Assembly: GCF_002865645.1 (NCBI RefSeq)
Contig: NW_020194552.1
Span: 186,001 to 250,000, forward strand
Direction of reading: 5' to 3'
DNA length: 64,000 nt
DNA from: Hyaloscypha bicolor E
Lineage: Eukaryota; Ascomycota; Leotiomycetes; Helotiales; Hyaloscyphaceae
The translations under genes and the position numbers were made by a program. Within the stretch, counting starts at the first letter, position 1. Each line of letters opens with the position of its first letter. The notes under the pieces are model-generated. The model did no database searches. It was not told the origin of the DNA and worked only from the letters and a program-made list of their open reading frames with translations. This document shows, piece by piece, positions 60,934 to 64,000 of the stretch.

Positions 60934-61465
60934 TATTTATTAGTAAATAATTATTACGAGTATAGTATTTAGGGCTTAGAAAGCAAGATAGAAGATCTTT
61001 TATAAAAACGATTTAAAGCTAAAAAAGAGAAAACTAGAATATAAGAGGTTATAAAGAAATATATATATTTTATAATATACTAGTCTTAAAGAAACTTAGT
61101 CTTTTAAATATCTCTAGTATATTTCAAATATACTTTCTTAATAAGGTAGCTATATTATATATATTTAGGAGATATCTAGTATCTGGCCAGATATTTTAGA
61201 TATCGGATATCTGGGAATTATAATAGTAATAAGATAATAGAATAAATTAGTAAATTATAAAACTATAATATTAAATTTAGTATAGAACTAATCTCTATCT
61301 CTTCTATAAGATTTAGGGAAGCCTTCTCTAAATAAGAGGCCCTAATAATATATATATAATTAGTAATTTATAAGCCTAATACTTATAATATAAATAATAA
61401 TTAGTTATAATATTTAAGGTTTATTATATTGCCTTTAAGTCACGTGCGATCCGAAATATATATAT
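60934..61465 (-). repeat. LTR of element E, high-coordinate (5') copy
   Basis: It starts TATTTATTAGTAAATAAT, is interrupted by a family-D solo LTR, and resumes at 61,226. The last readable similarity to the other LTR ends near AAGTCACGTGCGATCC. The end is approximate. Confidence 0.6.
60952..61225 (-). repeat. Family-D solo LTR inside the LTR of E
   Basis: It is 274 bp, the same length as the two LTRs of D. The flanks are ATAAT (60,947-60,951) and GTAAT (61,226-61,230), a 5-bp duplication with one G-to-A difference. It is more RIPed than the LTRs of D. Confidence 0.9.
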
Positions 61466-63439
61466 TATATAAAGCCTATTAATATATAATTAATATATAT
61501 TTGAAATATTATTAGAATATTAAAGAATTTAAAGAATATAATATAATATTTAAAATATTTATAATATATTCGAAATATTATTTTTTATTTATTATTTTCT
61601 TATATTTATAATTAATAATAAGTATTTTTCAAATCTAGCTTTATATATATATATTTATTTTATAAAGCTTATTTATTATTTTACTAGTAAATAATAGTAG
61701 TATTTAATTCTTAATAATAATTCTATTTAGATTCCGGTAATTAATATATAAATATAGGCCGTTTTTTTTTAAATAAATATAATTGAAATATTAGCTAAGC
61801 TAATAAAATAATAAATTTATTTCTTTTTTAAGCTAATATTAAGATATTTCCAAAGAACTTTAAGCTTTTTTTTTAATAAAATATATATAAAACTATATAA
61901 TAATTAGAATTCTAGTTCTAGATTTATATAATATTTTATTATATAATAATTAAATAATATATTTATAGCCTTTATAGAAAATATTTAAAGAAAGTTCTAA
62001 TACTTCCTGGAAAATATAGCTATTTCATTTATAATAATAATAGTAATTCTTTAGCTATCTATTATAAAATAGATAATTAATAAAAAAATTATATTTTATA
62101 TTTTACTATTTTAATAAAATTTCTAATATTTAGTATTTTTATATTACTTTTCTAAAAGAAATTAAAGAATTAATTTAATAAAATTATAAGAATCCAAATA
62201 TTATATTAATATAATTTAGATTAAAATTATATAATATAAAATAAAATATATATTAGTCTTTTTTTAATTCTCTAATATATTTTTAATAATAATACTAAAA
62301 ATATAATTTTTATATAAATGAATTCTGGTTCTTCTAGTAAAATTAAAGAAATTACTTTTAATATTAATAGAATTCCTATATTTAAAACTAGTTTCTTTTT
62401 TATATAATTGGCTTCTATATTTAAATTAATTAATATTCTAATTCTAATTCTATATTTATTTTTTCTTATTTTAATAGTAATCTTAATTATTATTCTTATT
62501 CTAGAAGCTTTACTTTCTATAATATAAATAAATATAATTATTATAGAATATCTTTATTTCTCGGCTTTTTTAGTTTTAAATATTTATATATTTTATAATT
62601 AGACTTATTATAGTTATAGTAAATCGATTTCTTTTAATTTAAATAAGTAATAATACAAAAATCATAATATAAAATAATAGAATTATAAGATATTTATATT
62701 TTATAATATTTTTATATCTTTTTTTTTAATATATTTAATTACTAAATTATTTTATAATTCTAGGCTATTATTTTAAAAATGTACTAGAAAGTAGAAGCTA
62801 GTAATACTATATTCTTTTAGGGCTTCTTTTTTATATTTATAAGAAATATTTTATTAAAAAGCCTTATAATAATTACTTATTTTATATTTAAGTATTATAA
62901 TTACTTTACTAGTAATATTATTTATTTTTAAGAATATTTTATATCTTATAAATATCTTATAATATTTTTTGAAATCTGTTTAAAATATATAGCCTGGAAC
63001 TATAAGGCCTTATAGTAAACTCAAGCTACTAAATTATATTTTAAAAAGTATTAAGAGTTTAAATATCCTATAATTCTATTATTTTATATTATAATTTTTA
63101 TATAATAATTCTTTTTCTAATAAATAAAACAAATTATATCCGGTTTTATAGATTTTAATATAGGTATTATATTAGATTTTATTATTATATCTTTACTATT
63201 TCGATTTTATAAATCTTATAATAGAAATATATTTCTCTTTTATTTTTTTTTAATTCTTTTTCTTTTTCTTTTTTCTTTTTCTTTTTTTTTATTATTCTAT
63301 TAGCTCTTTATTATATTTTTATTAAATAAATAGATTTAAATTATTTTTAATTCTTATAGCTATAAAAATAAGCTTTTTTTTTCTTATAAAATATTTCTTT
63401 AATAATTAATTTTATTTCAAATCTTTTATTTTAAGCTAT
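61466..63439. other. RIP-mutated AT-rich DNA, nothing recognised
   Basis: No protein block or LTR pair is readable. It could be the other half of the Gypsy remnant seen at 32,281-33,607, but I could not match it. Confidence 0.4.
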
Positions 63440-64000
63440 TATTAGTTTACTAGTAATATATAATACTATTATATATTTATAGAATATTATTTATATAAGT
63501 TAATAAAGTTATTATTTTTTAGAAATAAGAATTATAGTATTATAGTATTAATATATAATTCCTAAATTTACTAAGCCTAATAGAAACTAGCTACTAGTTG
63601 AGTTACTTATATAATATAAGGTTATATAATTATTACTTATTACTTATATTTTATTACTTCTAATTATTTTTATATTATATAACTATATTATATAACTATT
63701 AATAATTATAGCTATACTAATATTAGAACCTCTTTAAAAAATATAAAAAATAGTACTTTCTTCTAATTATATACAAATTCCCTAATCCGGTCTAGTACTA
63801 GATTTCCCAAATACTTTATATATCTATATTACTTCTAAGGTTTTAGTTATATACTAAAGGCTATAGCCTTTTATATATAACTTTTCTTTCTATAATATTT
63901 TCTTATTTTATATATCTATTTTCTATTCTATTTATACTCGACTTATTTCTCTATATCTAATTATATAGTACTTGTATTAATTAGATATTTAAGGGTATTT
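63440..64000 (-). mobile_element. Copia 3' end, minus strand, continues beyond the window
   Basis: The LTR is at 63,440-63,722 (283 bp), beginning TATTAGTTTACTAGTAA and ending TATACTAATA. Inward it continues with the same non-LTR sequence as the reverse complement of 31,700-31,997, including the 36-bp palindrome at 63,846-63,881. Only the 3' end is inside the window. Confidence 0.85.

Larger units (their letters stand above)
33608..61465 (-). mobile_element. Gypsy element E, outer shell of a three-level nest
   Basis: Two similar LTR-like repeats in direct orientation begin TATTTATTAGTAAATAA at 33,608 and 60,934. They share more than 180 bp (AAATTAGTAAGTTATAAAAC, then ATCTCTATCTCTTC). Between them lies a minus-strand Gypsy pol interrupted at 38,035-57,882 by element D. 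The right LTR is itself interrupted by a solo LTR (60,952-61,225). Without the insertions E is about 7.7 kb, normal for Gypsy. Its right end is approximate, because the two LTRs diverge there, the right copy keeping AAGTCACGTGCGATCC. Confidence 0.75.

Overview
This window comes from a filamentous ascomycete (Pezizomycotina). About 56 of the 64 kb is extremely AT-rich and almost lacks CpA and TpG, while TpA is everywhere. That is the footprint of repeat-induced point mutation (RIP, C to T mainly at CpA). The remaining ~8 kb (about 20,280-28,150) is a base-balanced gene island whose genes have fungal-type introns of 48-78 bp with CTRAY-like branch sites. The species cannot be read from the sequence.

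Layout. (1) 324-8,776: a RIP-destroyed Copia element on the minus strand. Later insertions are nested in it: two miniature LTR elements (TRIM-1 at 1,751-2,791, with an internal ~68-bp tandem repeat; TRIM-2 at 3,362-4,428), a Gypsy-type solo LTR (5,160-5,380) and a nearly unmutated Copia solo LTR (6,326-6,624). (2) 8,777-18,343: a plus-strand chromovirus (Gypsy with C-terminal chromodomain), split by a complete Copia element (10,864-17,200; 297-bp LTRs, TSD CTAAA). (3) 18,344-20,280: LTR debris and one un-RIPed 131-bp element. (4) 20,281-28,150: the gene island. It holds a Tc1-like MITE, a CorA-like two-TM membrane protein gene on the minus strand, a hAT-like MITE in the divergent promoter region, a HET-like membrane protein gene on the plus strand with at least one in-frame stop, and the first exon of a gene cut off at the AT-rich border. 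(5) 28,151-33,607: AT-rich DNA with a TRIM-2 solo LTR, a tail-to-tail pair of Copia 3' ends and a Gypsy RT remnant. (6) 33,608-~61,465: a three-level nest of Gypsy elements, E containing D (38,035-57,882, TSD TTTAG), D containing B (42,609-55,752). (7) 61,466-64,000: AT-rich DNA and the 3' end of another Copia copy that runs off the window.

Target-site duplications and host reading frames that resume across insertions fix the order of events. RIP has replaced the catalytic aspartates in every RT that can be read, so no autonomous element here looks functional. The candidates for living genes are the CorA-like gene (intact by my exon model) and perhaps the HET-like gene (N-terminal half apparently broken).
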